Positions 1 through 8,387 of a DNA stretch of 64,000 bases are shown here, piece after piece. The first letter of the stretch is position 1. Each line of letters opens with the position of its first letter. Under the pieces are notes generated by a model. The model had not been told where the DNA came from. It was given only the letters and a program-made list of their open reading frames with translations, and did no database searches. The translations under genes were made by a program, and so were the position numbers. Source of the stretch: a bacterium (GTDB lineage Bacteria > JACRDZ01 > JAQUKH01); contig JAQUKH010000006.1 of NCBI GenBank assembly GCA_028719205.1, positions 28,854 to 92,853 on the forward strand, given 5' to 3'.

Positions 1-390
1 TCTTTCAGGTTTGATCCGAGACCCGGGAAATATTATTTGCTGGAGTTAACGGATATCGGCGGCAAAGAAAAGGTTTCCCTTTTGATCGGAGCCGCGGTTA
101 AAGATTGGCTTACTTTGAAAGCCGGAGTGATCCAATCGACCGGCGGTGTAGGTTTAAATTACTATCCATTTGGCAAAGATTTCAATCTAGGGGTTTCCGC
201 GTTTGATTTTGGAAGGTTGTCTAAACCTCAGGTTAAAGTGGAAGGTTCTTATCAGTTAACTAAAAATGTCTATTTTAATGTAGGCGCGGAAGACCTTTTA
301 TTAGACAAGTCATATTACGCGGGATTAAATGTTTTTATAGAGGATAGAGATATTAAATATCTTTTAGGGCTTGTGCCGTATGTGAAATAA
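1..390 (+). CDS. MCE/MlaD-family protein, C-terminal part (5' truncated)
   Basis: The reading frame is open from base 1, so this is the 3' end of a gene that starts outside the window. Reading from base 1 gives RFDPRPGKYYLLEL, then a stretch with STGGVGLNYY and AFDFGR, and an end resembling EDRDIKYLLG. This glycine- and aromatic-rich pattern is typical of the C-terminal region of MCE (MlaD-like) proteins. In known systems these carry lipids between inner and outer membranes with an ABC transporter (MlaE/MlaF). Those partner genes would lie upstream, outside the window. A lipoprotein gene follows 32 bp downstream on the same strand. The internal TTG at 37 is not a plausible start because the family pattern begins before it. 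Confidence 0.8.
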   Translation, partial: SFRFDPRPGKYYLLELTDIGGKEKVSLLIGAAVKDWLTLKAGVIQSTGGVGLNYYPFGKDFNLGVSAFDFGRLSKPQVKVEGSYQLTKNVYFNVGAEDLLLDKSYYAGLNVFIEDRDIKYLLGLVPYVK

Positions 391-422
391 GTCACAAGTA
401 AAAGTAACAAGCAAGGAAAATA

Positions 423-893
423 ATGTTATCTAAAAAAATAATATGTATATTAATATTTACCATTTTATTTGCCGGCTGCAATTTATTCGGAAGCAGTGTT
501 GATGTGGAGCTTGTTGAAATAAAAATGGGAAAAACATTCAATGACAGTACAGGGGTAATTGGTGATTTAACTGATACTTTTTACCCCACTGATGAAGAGA
601 TAGTTTTGTGGCTTTCATGGAATCGCGTCCAGGGAGAAAATAACGGTGTTATTGAATGGCATTCGCCTGACGGTAAGCTTTACCAGGAGGATGACTTTAA
701 ATTTACCGCGGCTAAAGAGACTTGGGCAACATGGCACAGGCTGCCCATCGCGAGAACGGATGCCGCAAGAACACTTGGAGACTGGATAGTATATGTATCG
801 TTAAAAGGTAAATATATGGGAAAAAAGAAATTTACGATTACGAGTACCGGAAGTGGGCCGGCAACAATTTCAAGAAAAGGCAACTTCAAATAA
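423..893 (+). CDS. Hypothetical lipoprotein
   Basis: This 156-residue protein begins with a short basic N-terminus, a hydrophobic stretch and the lipobox LFAGC, so it is predicted to be lipid-anchored after signal peptidase II cleavage. The mature part is mixed alpha/beta in character, with tryptophans in WLSWNR and WATWHR, and I do not recognise its family. It lies between the MCE-like protein and rsmI, and its stop is only 4 bp before the rsmI start, so all three are probably co-transcribed. An envelope role is an inference from the lipobox and the MCE-like neighbour only. Confidence 0.8.
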   Translation: MLSKKIICILIFTILFAGCNLFGSSVDVELVEIKMGKTFNDSTGVIGDLTDTFYPTDEEIVLWLSWNRVQGENNGVIEWHSPDGKLYQEDDFKFTAAKETWATWHRLPIARTDAARTLGDWIVYVSLKGKYMGKKKFTITSTGSGPATISRKGNFK

Positions 894-897
894 TAAT

Positions 898-1749
898 ATG
901 TCAGGAACACTTTATCTCGTCAGTACCCCTATTGGAAATCTGGAAGATATTACTTTACGAGCGCTCCGAATATTGAAAGAAGTGGATCTGGTCGCCGCTG
1001 AGGATACCCGCCATACGATAAAACTTTTAAATCATTATGAAATCTCTACGAATTTAACCTCATATTTTGAGCATAATAAAACTGTAAAAGGAAAATATTT
1101 AAAGGATTTGCTTCTTGAAGGTAAGAACATCGCGCTGGTCACGGACGCCGGCACCCCGGGTATTTCAGATCCAGGGGAAATGATAGTAAAAGATTGTATT
1201 TCAGCCGGGATAAAGGTAGTTCCGGTTCCCGGGCCGACCGCGCTTATCGCGTCTTTAAGTATTTCAGGCCTTTCTACGGATAGTTTTTTGTTCCGGGGAT
1301 TTCTTCCTAAAAAAACAAAAGGAATAAAAGAGGTTTTGGAAGGCTTAAAAGAAGAGAGCGCAACACTTATTTTTTACGAATCCCCTCACCGCGTAAAAGA
1401 AACGCTTAAAATAATGGCGGAAATATTCGGCAAACGGCAGGCGGTAATAGTCCGTGAACTGACCAAATTTTATGAAGAGATAAAAAGAGGGAGTCTGGAT
1501 GAATTGGCAGAAATTCCTTTTGTTCAGAAGGGAGAATTTTGTATAATGGTCGCGGGACGCGATAAAAGTCTGGACCAGAAAAAAGTTCTTACTGATGATG
1601 AATTAAAAATAGCAGTGCTGGATTTGCAAAAGGAAAAAGGCTTATCTTTGAAGGAAGCTGTCCGGGAGATCGCCCATATGAATGGTCTTTCAACGCGGGA
1701 TGTTTATCAGTTGATGATAAAATCCTCTTTCCACCCCCCAATTTTATGA
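898..1749 (+). CDS. rsmI: 16S rRNA (cytidine(1402)-2'-O)-methyltransferase RsmI
   Basis: RsmI uses S-adenosylmethionine to methylate the 2'-O of C1402 in 16S rRNA, tuning decoding in the ribosomal P site. The protein begins LYLVSTPIGNLEDITLRAL, the family signature, followed by AAEDTRHT, the SAM-binding glycine segment TDAGTPGISDPG and PVPGPTALIASLSISG. The length of 283 residues is normal. I start at the ATG at 898, not at an upstream ATG at 853, because the family signature begins within three residues of it and the upstream extension overlaps the lipoprotein gene. The stop overlaps the next start by 4 bp (ATGA), implying translational coupling. Confidence 0.95.
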   Translation: MSGTLYLVSTPIGNLEDITLRALRILKEVDLVAAEDTRHTIKLLNHYEISTNLTSYFEHNKTVKGKYLKDLLLEGKNIALVTDAGTPGISDPGEMIVKDCISAGIKVVPVPGPTALIASLSISGLSTDSFLFRGFLPKKTKGIKEVLEGLKEESATLIFYESPHRVKETLKIMAEIFGKRQAVIVRELTKFYEEIKRGSLDELAEIPFVQKGEFCIMVAGRDKSLDQKKVLTDDELKIAVLDLQKEKGLSLKEAVREIAHMNGLSTRDVYQLMIKSSFHPPIL

Positions 1750-2558
1750 AAAAATGTTCGGTCATTACAGCAGTTTATAATTCAAATAAAACTTTACCCA
1801 GGTTTTTACTGGCCTTAGGAGGCCAGACCGAACGCGATTTTGAATTGATAATATGCGATGACGGTTCCAGTGAAGATTGTCTGCCTTTAATTAATGAATA
1901 TCAGAAGTATTTTCAGAATAAAATAAAATACGTCAGGCATGAAAGGAACGGGATAAGAAAAACTATGACGCTTAACAGGGGTGTTTTAGCGTCGGAAACG
2001 GGTTATTTATTGTTTATTGACCCTGATTGCCTCGCGGATGAAGATTGGGTAAAGATCCATCTGGAAGAGCGCGAAAAAGGCTGTTACTTGATCGGGCGCA
2101 GGGTGGGTTACAGGGAACAAATGGCGCCATATATAACTGCTGAATTTATAACAAGCAATAAATATTCAAAGGTGAATCTCTTTAATATTTATCACGCGAT
2201 GGCGGGCCATATCAAGTATATTGAACAATTCCTTAAAATAAAAAATACGCTTTTACGGAAAATCCTTCATCATAAGAAAAGCACCTACCTTATGGGTTGC
2301 AATTTTTCCTGCTGGAAAGAGGATATGTTTAAAGTGAACGGATGGGATAATGATTTTCACGGCTTGGGCAGGGAAGATGTTGAACTGGACGGCAGGTTGA
2401 AAAAAAGCGGCCTGAAACCAAAATCCGTAAAATTCCTGACCAGGGTTTTTCATATCTATCACGCCCAGCGGAAAAACGACGAGTGGGAGGACTATTATAA
2501 TAAGGCTGCCGGTAATTCGGGTTTCGAGGCGAAAAACGGATTGAGGGAGATCCTCTAA
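1746..2558 (+). CDS. Family 2 glycosyltransferase
   Basis: A 270-residue GT-A-fold glycosyltransferase expected to transfer a sugar from a nucleotide-sugar donor in the cytoplasm. The N-terminal half shows SVITAVYNSNKTL, the donor-binding ICDDGSS (about residues 35-41) and a DxD-like LFIDPDC (about 89-95). The C-terminal part has NFSCWKEDMF and LGREDVELDGRL, the acidic pattern of the galactosyltransferase-type C-terminal domain. No membrane segments are evident. It overlaps rsmI by 4 bp, so it is co-translated with a housekeeping gene and not placed in a polysaccharide cluster. Acceptor and donor cannot be read from sequence. Confidence 0.85.
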   Translation: MKKCSVITAVYNSNKTLPRFLLALGGQTERDFELIICDDGSSEDCLPLINEYQKYFQNKIKYVRHERNGIRKTMTLNRGVLASETGYLLFIDPDCLADEDWVKIHLEEREKGCYLIGRRVGYREQMAPYITAEFITSNKYSKVNLFNIYHAMAGHIKYIEQFLKIKNTLLRKILHHKKSTYLMGCNFSCWKEDMFKVNGWDNDFHGLGREDVELDGRLKKSGLKPKSVKFLTRVFHIYHAQRKNDEWEDYYNKAAGNSGFEAKNGLREIL

Positions 2559-2629
2559 ATATTGCTTGACTCATATTATAAAAAAGAAGAGAATAATACA
2601 AATATTTATATAAATAATAAAGGAGACGT

Positions 2630-3445
2630 ATGGAGTTAGGTGTTTCAAGTATGATTTTTGAATATAATGACCTGATCGACTATCTTCCGATCATGGAAAA
2701 AGAGGGGATTTTTAATGTGGAGGTCAGGGGGTATCCGCCGCGGGTGGATTACCATAATAAAGATTATATAAAAAGATTAAAAGACGCGCTTGTGGAAAAT
2801 AATGTTAAGGTTCACTCTTATCATTTGCCGTTCAGTCCCGAAAATGGATTTGACATCAGTTTATCCGACAAAGCAAAGGCAGACCACGCGATTGAGGAGT
2901 TTAAATTGTCTTTGGATGCAATGTTATATTTAGGCGCGAAAATAGCGGTTCTTCATCCGGGAGATACGGTGGCCTCATCAGAAGAAAGAGAAGAACGTTA
3001 CAAACACAGCAGGGAAAATATAGGAAGGATACTGGAATATTGCGAGAAGAATAAAATAAAGCTCGCGGTAGAAAATATGCCTTCCGGGAAAATGGGTGAG
3101 AGGGTTAGTGATATTTATGGTCTCATATCCGGTTTTAATTCGGAATATATCGGGATTTGTTTTGATACGAGCCACGCGAATATGACATCCGGGAACGCGC
3201 CCGCTGAAATTAAAAAATGCAAAGATAAACTATTTACGATACATGTTTCCGATAATAACGGTAAAAAGGATCAGCATTATCTTCCTTATAGCGGGAATAT
3301 TGATTGGCCTTCTTTTTGGAGGGAACTGAACAATTTAAATTACAATAGCGTTTTTATGATGGAAGTTACAAGGCATTTAGAAAATTCCCGTTTTATGCTT
3401 CAAGAGGCTAAAAGGCGGTTCGAAAAGATCATTTCCGGTAAATAA
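2630..3445 (+). CDS. Xylose isomerase-like TIM-barrel sugar phosphate isomerase/epimerase
   Basis: A 271-residue TIM-barrel protein of the AP endonuclease 2 / xylose isomerase-like superfamily. Candidate divalent-metal ligands lie on successive strands: VHSYHLPF, AVLHPGD, LAVENMPSG, ICFDTSHANM, TIHVSDNNG and a terminal MMEVT. This matches the usual His/Glu/Asp set of this superfamily. Reaction and substrate cannot be assigned; members include sugar isomerases, epimerases and endonuclease IV. An AAGGAGACGT ribosome binding site sits just before the ATG. A strong hairpin terminator follows the stop immediately. Confidence 0.85.
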   Translation: MELGVSSMIFEYNDLIDYLPIMEKEGIFNVEVRGYPPRVDYHNKDYIKRLKDALVENNVKVHSYHLPFSPENGFDISLSDKAKADHAIEEFKLSLDAMLYLGAKIAVLHPGDTVASSEEREERYKHSRENIGRILEYCEKNKIKLAVENMPSGKMGERVSDIYGLISGFNSEYIGICFDTSHANMTSGNAPAEIKKCKDKLFTIHVSDNNGKKDQHYLPYSGNIDWPSFWRELNNLNYNSVFMMEVTRHLENSRFMLQEAKRRFEKIISGK

Positions 3446-3446
3446 A

Positions 3447-3483
3447 AAAGGGAGCGAATGATCATGCGCTCCCTTTTTTATTA
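3447..3483. terminator. Bidirectional rho-independent terminator
   Basis: An A-rich run, the stem GGGAGCG, a loop, the complementary CGCTCCC and then a T-run give a classic hairpin terminator. Because A- and T-runs flank both sides it can serve the isomerase gene on the plus strand and the XRE gene that converges from the right. Confidence 0.85.
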
Positions 3484-3492
3484 AACGATTAT

Positions 3493-3840
3493 TTACTTTT
3501 TTGAACCGTAGTCAAACATTATCTCAGCAATATTATGAATTTTATCTATGTCTGCGTCCGATTTGTCTTTTAAGAGGTAAACCAGTTTTATCATCTTCTG
3601 TTTTTTCTTTTCATCTTTTATTTTATCATCGGGTATATCTAAAAGAGTTTTTAATGATGCCCCTAAAATTGTTTCAATATTTTCCAGGATCGCAAGCGAC
3701 GGGCTCCGAAGGCCTCTTTCCAGAAGAGATATGTATTCTGTGGTTAAATTCAGGCGTTTCGCGAAATCAGTTTGTGTTAATTTTTGTTTTTCTCTCAGTG
3801 ACGATATTTTTTCACCGAGTTTTTTAGTTTTTTTATTCAT
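3493..3840 (-). CDS. XRE-family helix-turn-helix transcriptional regulator
   Basis: A 115-residue DNA-binding protein. The N-terminal half is a Cro/CI-type helix-turn-helix, with SLREKQKLTQTDFAKRL as the first two helices and TTEYISLLERGLRSPSLAIL as recognition helix and beyond (about residues 13-55). The short C-terminal half is lysine- and aspartate-rich and carries no recognisable ligand domain. It sits between a terminator and a divergent SRPBCC gene that has a good promoter. Control of that gene or of its own promoter is a reasonable inference, but no operator is proven. Confidence 0.85.
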   Translation of the reverse strand: MNKKTKKLGEKISSLREKQKLTQTDFAKRLNLTTEYISLLERGLRSPSLAILENIETILGASLKTLLDIPDDKIKDEKKKQKMIKLVYLLKDKSDADIDKIHNIAEIMFDYGSKK

Positions 3841-3942
3841 GATTATTCCCTCTCCCTCTTTCTGTAGTTTTAAGTTCCGGCCGCTTTATATTTTAAATAT
3901 TTTCAGCAAATGTTTCAACAAAAAAATTGTTTAAAAAATCAC

Positions 3943-3971
3943 TTGACAGAAAATATCTTATATAATATTAT
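3943..3971 (+). promoter_or_regulatory. Sigma70-type promoter for the SRPBCC gene
   Basis: TTGACA and TATTAT are separated by exactly 17 bp, close to the consensus. Transcription would start near 3978 and reach the ATG at 4025 through a short leader. Confidence 0.7.
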
Positions 3972-4024
3972 ATCATTCTTTTTAATTTGCAAGTAAAATA
4001 TTTTAGGATAGGGGCTATAGAAAT

Positions 4025-4405
4025 ATGATAACTGCGGAAATAATAATAAATAAGCCTTTGGATATGGTTTGGAGCTTTTACACAAATCCAAAGAATTGGG
4101 GAAAATGGTGGCTGCAGGGGATTAAAAAAGTAATTCCGGGATGGGAAGAGGACGCCGTTGTTCAATGGGCCGATAATAGTGAATGCAGTGTATGGAGCAT
4201 AACCCCTAAGAAGATAGTGCAGCTAAACAGCCAATGGATGCGGACAACTTTTAAATTCAGCACGGTTAGTGAAAAAACCACGTTACAGGTAAAATTGGAC
4301 GCGAGGTGGGGGGAAGGTTTTGAAGACAGGGGTGCTGTTGAAAGGGCCGAGCTTGTAAGCGCGTTGTCAAAACTTAAGAAATGTATAGAAGAAATTGAAC
4401 CGTGA
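4025..4405 (+). CDS. SRPBCC (START-like) domain protein
   Basis: A 126-residue single-domain protein. The opening TAEIIINKPLDMVWSFYTNPKNW is the usual first strand and helix of SRPBCC/Bet v1-like proteins, followed by alternating strands and a C-terminal helix that would close a hydrophobic pocket. The family binds or transforms small hydrophobic ligands, including polyketide cyclases and lipid-transfer proteins; no ligand can be named. It is a single gene with its own promoter, divergent from the XRE regulator, and runs convergently into the double ABC gene 7 bp away. Confidence 0.75.
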   Translation: MITAEIIINKPLDMVWSFYTNPKNWGKWWLQGIKKVIPGWEEDAVVQWADNSECSVWSITPKKIVQLNSQWMRTTFKFSTVSEKTTLQVKLDARWGEGFEDRGAVERAELVSALSKLKKCIEEIEP

Positions 4406-4412
4406 ATCGTCA

Positions 4413-5813
4413 TTAGTTACTATTCACTATTTTTAAACTTCTTTCCTCTAAAACAAAACATTGATCCGCCTGGCTTATATCCGGTTTTCTGCTTGTTAAA
4501 ATAATAACAGAAGTTTCTGTTTTCTTTTGGTATTCAATAATTGACGATAGAAATATATATTTTTCTTTTACGTCTAATCCTGTTAAAATATCATCTATAA
4601 TAAGGATCTCGGGAAAAAGGACAAGCGCTGACGCGGCGGCGATCTTTCTTTTATTTGCCAAAGAGAAGTACAGCATATCCTGTTTTTTGATAAAATTATA
4701 ATTTAAAGAAAACAGGTCAAAGATCCATTCAATTCTTTTTTCCCTTTCTTTTTCAGGAATATTAAAATTTATCAGGCCGAAATTTATTTCCTGTTCGATA
4801 TTTTCTGTTAAAAATTGATTTTCCGGTTCCTGAAAGATCAAACCTATTTTTTGATTCAATAATTCTTTATTCATTTTTTTGGAGGAAAAAGACGGGAAAT
4901 TGATATCTCCCGAAACGGGTTTTATAAGGCCGGCAATAAGTTTAGCCAGGGTGCTTTTTCCTGAGCCGCAATTACCCTGTATAAAAACAAGTTCCCCTTT
5001 GGAGGCTTTTAAATTTACTTTTTCTAAAATACACCTGCTGTCGGTAAAAAAAGTCTTTTTCGTAGAATATGTCATGTCTTTAATTTCAAGAAGGATAGAG
5101 GAGCCGGAACTCTTAACCAGGTACTTCGGCCGTTCCGGCGGGACCTCCTCAGAATAGGGTTTTGAGGATAGAACTCCCCGGGAACTCAAATAAAATAACT
5201 CGTCACAGGCAGGAATAAATGTTCCATTGCTGAAATATATGACGCTCATTTCATAAGATCCACGGATCTTTTTTACTATATCCCAGAAATTATTTTCATC
5301 TTTTTCATCAAATAGAGAAGTTGGTTCATCAAAAATAATATATTTTGGTTTTAATGTAAGGAATGACGCGAGAACGGCCAGCTGTTTTTTCCCGCGGGGC
5401 AAAGAATAAACAGGAATATAACGGAATTTATCCAGCCCGGTTATCTGCAGGGATTGGTTGATCCTTTCTGATATTTCTTCTTTTGGTATGCCGAAATTTT
5501 CAGGGCCAAAAGCAGCCAGTTCTTCTAATGATGTAGTGAATAGGTTATTGTAATCGGAATTTTTGCCGACATAAGCCGGTTTTTGCCGTAAATGCCGGTT
5601 ATTTTCCGGGCTATTTATATCAATTCCATCGATTAATATTTGCCCCCCGCCGGGAGCGATTATTCCCGAGAGTATTTTCGCGAATGTCGTTTTCCCTGAA
5701 CCACTTGGGCCTATTATTGTAATAAATTTATTTTCCGGGATATTCAGGCTTATTTTATCCAGAATATTGCCGTTTTGACCAAAATTGAAAGATACCTGAT
5801 TTAGTGTTATCAT
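4413..5813 (-). CDS. Fused double ABC ATPase, EcfA/CbiO-like, with degenerate motifs
   Basis: A 466-residue protein with two ABC nucleotide-binding domains in one chain, resembling tandem energy-coupling-factor ATPases. Domain 1 has Walker A GPSGSGKTT (about residues 36-44) and Walker B YIIFDEPTS. However, its signature reads LPRGKKQ in place of LSGGQ, its Q-loop position reads VGKNS, and no switch histidine is seen in VIYFSNG. Domain 2 has Walker A GNCGSGKST and a canonical FQEPENQ Q-loop. Its signature reads SLANKRK, the catalytic glutamate position is Asp (LIIDDILTG), and the switch region is LTSRKPD. No EcfT-type membrane protein or substrate-binding S component lies nearby. It could still be an orphan ECF ATPase or a non-transport ATPase. 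Confidence 0.8.
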   Translation of the reverse strand: MITLNQVSFNFGQNGNILDKISLNIPENKFITIIGPSGSGKTTFAKILSGIIAPGGGQILIDGIDINSPENNRHLRQKPAYVGKNSDYNNLFTTSLEELAAFGPENFGIPKEEISERINQSLQITGLDKFRYIPVYSLPRGKKQLAVLASFLTLKPKYIIFDEPTSLFDEKDENNFWDIVKKIRGSYEMSVIYFSNGTFIPACDELFYLSSRGVLSSKPYSEEVPPERPKYLVKSSGSSILLEIKDMTYSTKKTFFTDSRCILEKVNLKASKGELVFIQGNCGSGKSTLAKLIAGLIKPVSGDINFPSFSSKKMNKELLNQKIGLIFQEPENQFLTENIEQEINFGLINFNIPEKEREKRIEWIFDLFSLNYNFIKKQDMLYFSLANKRKIAAASALVLFPEILIIDDILTGLDVKEKYIFLSSIIEYQKKTETSVIILTSRKPDISQADQCFVLEERSLKIVNSN

Positions 5814-5861
5814 TCTGCCCTGGATTATAACAAATATTAGATTTAAAATTTTATATAAATG

Positions 5862-5870
5862 TGATATAAT
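5862..5870 (+). promoter_or_regulatory. Extended -10 promoter for the transketolase genes
   Basis: TGATATAAT is a perfect extended -10 (TGnTATAAT) lying about 45 bp before the transketolase start. No convincing -35 is seen, as is usual for extended -10 promoters. Confidence 0.55.
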
Positions 5871-5913
5871 ATCTACTTTGAAATTTATACAGAAAATAGA
5901 GGTGTAAAAAGTT

Positions 5914-6774
5914 ATGAAAACAGAGACCAGCCTGACGGAAAAACAATTAAAAAAGATAGCCTGCGGTATTCGTAAAAATATAATAAAAATGTTGACTGAG
6001 TCAAAAAGCGGCCACTCGGGCGGGTCTCTTTCCGCGGTTGATATTTTAACGTCGTTATATTTTTATAAAATGAACTATAAGCCGGCTGAACCGAATTGGC
6101 CTGAACGGGATAGATTTGTTTTAAGCAAAGGGCACGCGGCGCCCGCGTTATACGCGGTATTAGCTGAGGCAGGATATTTCCCGACAGAAGAGTTAAAAAC
6201 CTTGCGTAAATTTGGTACGCGCCTGCAGGGACATCCTGACAGAAGAAAACTTCCGGGTATAGAGGCGTCAACAGGTTCTTTGGGCCAGGGGATATCTATC
6301 GCGTGCGGTATTGCTTTATGCGGTAAACATATTGATAAAAAGAATTATCGTGTTTACGCTCTACTTGGAGACGGTGAAAATCAGGAGGGTGAAGTATGGG
6401 AGGCGGCAATGTCAGCGGCTCATTATAAGCTCGATAATCTTTGCGCTGTATTGGATTATAATGGCCTGCAGATAGACGGATTTGTCAAGGATGTAATGAA
6501 TATTGACCCCATAACTGATAAATGGCGGGCGTTTGGATGGAATGTAATAGAGGCGGACGGGCATAATATTAAAGAACTTATTAAAGCGCTTGATGATGCT
6601 GAGCAAATAAAAGGCAAACCCAGCATTATCATCGCGAAAACTATAAAAGGAAAAGGTATATCCTTTATGGAAGGGAAGGTAAAATATCACGGTTTGGCGC
6701 CTACCTATGAGGAGTGCGAGAAGGGTTTGTGCGAGCTTGAGGAGTATGAGAAAAAAATAAGTGAGGAGGCATAA
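5914..6774 (+). CDS. Transketolase, N-terminal (thiamine diphosphate-binding) subunit
   Basis: Transketolase moves two-carbon units between sugar phosphates in the non-oxidative pentose phosphate pathway. Here it is split into two proteins, as in many anaerobes and archaea. This 286-residue half carries KSGHSGGSLSAVD, the SKGHAAPALYA histidine, STGSLGQGISIA and the thiamine diphosphate motif GDGENQEGEVWEA with DYNGLQIDG. These bind the cofactor and its divalent metal. The stop overlaps the start of the second subunit by 1 bp (TAATG), ensuring equal synthesis. An extended -10 promoter lies upstream. Confidence 0.93.
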   Translation: MKTETSLTEKQLKKIACGIRKNIIKMLTESKSGHSGGSLSAVDILTSLYFYKMNYKPAEPNWPERDRFVLSKGHAAPALYAVLAEAGYFPTEELKTLRKFGTRLQGHPDRRKLPGIEASTGSLGQGISIACGIALCGKHIDKKNYRVYALLGDGENQEGEVWEAAMSAAHYKLDNLCAVLDYNGLQIDGFVKDVMNIDPITDKWRAFGWNVIEADGHNIKELIKALDDAEQIKGKPSIIIAKTIKGKGISFMEGKVKYHGLAPTYEECEKGLCELEEYEKKISEEA

Positions 6775-7715
6775 TGGAAGCAATAGCGACACGAGAGGCT
6801 TGTGGTTTGACTTTGGCTAAACTTGGCCGTGTGAATAAAAATATAATTGTTCTGGACGCGGATCTTTCTGAATCGACAAAATCAATAATTTTTGCCAGGG
6901 AATTCCCTGAGAGATTTTTTAACTACGGTGTGGCGGAACAGAATATGACGGCATCAGCTGTAGGGATCGCGTCATGCGGGAAAGTGGTATTCATAAATAC
7001 ATTCGCGATATTCGCGACCGGCCGTACATGGGATCAGATACGTAACGGAGTAACTGCCGGCGGTTTTAATGTTAAAATCGTGGGGAGCCATGGAGGCCTT
7101 TCCGTGGGCCCTGATGGTTTGTCTCATCAATGTATTGAGGATGTTTCGCTTATGAGGGCAATTCCTGAAATGGTTGTTATTGTCCCTTCTGACCGTATAG
7201 AAACTGAAAAAGTTATTGAGAAAGCGGCTGAATACTATGGTCCGGTTTACATAAGAACCTCCCGCGCGAAATCACCAAATGTAAATAATGAGGATTATAA
7301 ATTTGAAATAGGCAAAGGAAATATTTTACAGGATGGAAGCGATGTTACGATTATCGCGTGTGGGGTTATGGTTGAGCCGGCGCTGAACGCGGCAAAAGCG
7401 CTTATTGAAAAAAAGATCCATGCAAGGGTAATAAATATGGCATGTATCAAGCCAATCGATAAAGATATGATAATCAGAGCGGCTAAGGAAACAGGGGCAA
7501 TAGTTACAGTGGAAGATCATACGGTTATCGGAGGATTAGGAAGCGCTGTTGCTGAGGTTTTAGGCGAGGAATACCCGGTTCCTTTGAAAAGGATAGGGGT
7601 TTTGGACCGGTTTGGAGAATCCGGCGAGCCGAATGAACTTTTTAAGAAAAATGGAATGACCGCCGAAAATATAGCTGAGGAGGCTAAAAAAATAATATTA
7701 AGGAAAAATAGATAA
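6774..7715 (+). CDS. Transketolase, C-terminal (pyrimidine-binding) subunit
   Basis: The 313-residue partner of the preceding gene. It contains the pyrimidine-binding domain with GVAEQNMTASAVGIA, whose Glu activates the thiamine ring in this family, and FATGRTWDQIRN. The SHGGLSVGPDGLSHQ segment contributes to the active site. The rest is the transketolase C-terminal domain with VTVEDHTVIGGLG. The two chains together have the usual length of a single-chain transketolase minus the linker. It is translationally coupled to the first subunit and followed 9 bp later by ftsE. Confidence 0.93.
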   Translation: MEAIATREACGLTLAKLGRVNKNIIVLDADLSESTKSIIFAREFPERFFNYGVAEQNMTASAVGIASCGKVVFINTFAIFATGRTWDQIRNGVTAGGFNVKIVGSHGGLSVGPDGLSHQCIEDVSLMRAIPEMVVIVPSDRIETEKVIEKAAEYYGPVYIRTSRAKSPNVNNEDYKFEIGKGNILQDGSDVTIIACGVMVEPALNAAKALIEKKIHARVINMACIKPIDKDMIIRAAKETGAIVTVEDHTVIGGLGSAVAEVLGEEYPVPLKRIGVLDRFGESGEPNELFKKNGMTAENIAEEAKKIILRKNR

Positions 7716-7724
7716 AAAGAATAT

Positions 7725-8387
7725 ATGATCCGTCTTTACCATGTTTGTAAAAAATATGATTCTTCCGGGGTTGTCTTAAATGATATTAGTTTATCGATAA
7801 AACAGGGTGAATGGATTGTTTTAAGGGGCCGTGAAAAAGCAGGAAAAACTACGCTCTTTAAACTGCTTTATGGGATGGAAGAGCCTTCAAGCGGAGAAAT
7901 GATCGTTTGCGGACAAAATATTTGCCGGATAAAAAAAGAGAAATTATATTTTTACAGGCGGCAATTGGGTATTATCCCGCAGGATGGATATTTATTAAAT
8001 GATAGAGATCTTTACTCTAATATTGATCTGGTTCTCCGGTTTTATGGTTTTTCCTCAAAGGTAAGAAAAGCGCGCGTTTATGAAGTATTGTCTATAGTCG
8101 GCCTTGAAAAGAAAATAGATATTATATCAGCCAAACTTAGTGATTTTGAGAAAAGAAAGCTGATAATCGCGAGGGCAGTAGTGAATAATCCGCGTATTAT
8201 TTTGGCCGACAGCCCTGATGCCGGGTTGAATTTATCCGAACAGGAAGAGATTTATCAGATCTTTAAACGGTTGAAAACACCCGATATGGCTATTTTATTT
8301 TCCACAAAAGAAGAAAAGTGCTTATTGCAGGGTTTAAGAGAAGTTGAATTGGCTGATGGTATGATCCGGGAAACCAAATTTGTATGA
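7725..8387 (+). CDS. ftsE: Cell-division ABC ATPase FtsE-like protein with degenerate catalytic motifs
   Basis: A 220-residue ABC protein directly coupled to ftsX, and similar to FtsE in the order IRLYHVCKKYDSSGVVLNDI, GREKAGKTTLFKL (Walker A), LGIIPQD (Q-loop) and IIARAVVNNP. FtsEX normally couples cytoplasmic ATP hydrolysis to activation of periplasmic cell-wall hydrolases at the septum. Several catalytic positions are changed. The signature is LSDFEKRK, not LSGGEQQR. Walker B reads IILADSPDAG, with Ser where catalytic Glu is expected. The switch-histidine region reads LFSTKEEK. It therefore may bind ATP but hydrolyse it poorly. Confidence 0.85.
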   Translation: MIRLYHVCKKYDSSGVVLNDISLSIKQGEWIVLRGREKAGKTTLFKLLYGMEEPSSGEMIVCGQNICRIKKEKLYFYRRQLGIIPQDGYLLNDRDLYSNIDLVLRFYGFSSKVRKARVYEVLSIVGLEKKIDIISAKLSDFEKRKLIIARAVVNNPRIILADSPDAGLNLSEQEEIYQIFKRLKTPDMAILFSTKEEKCLLQGLREVELADGMIRETKFV

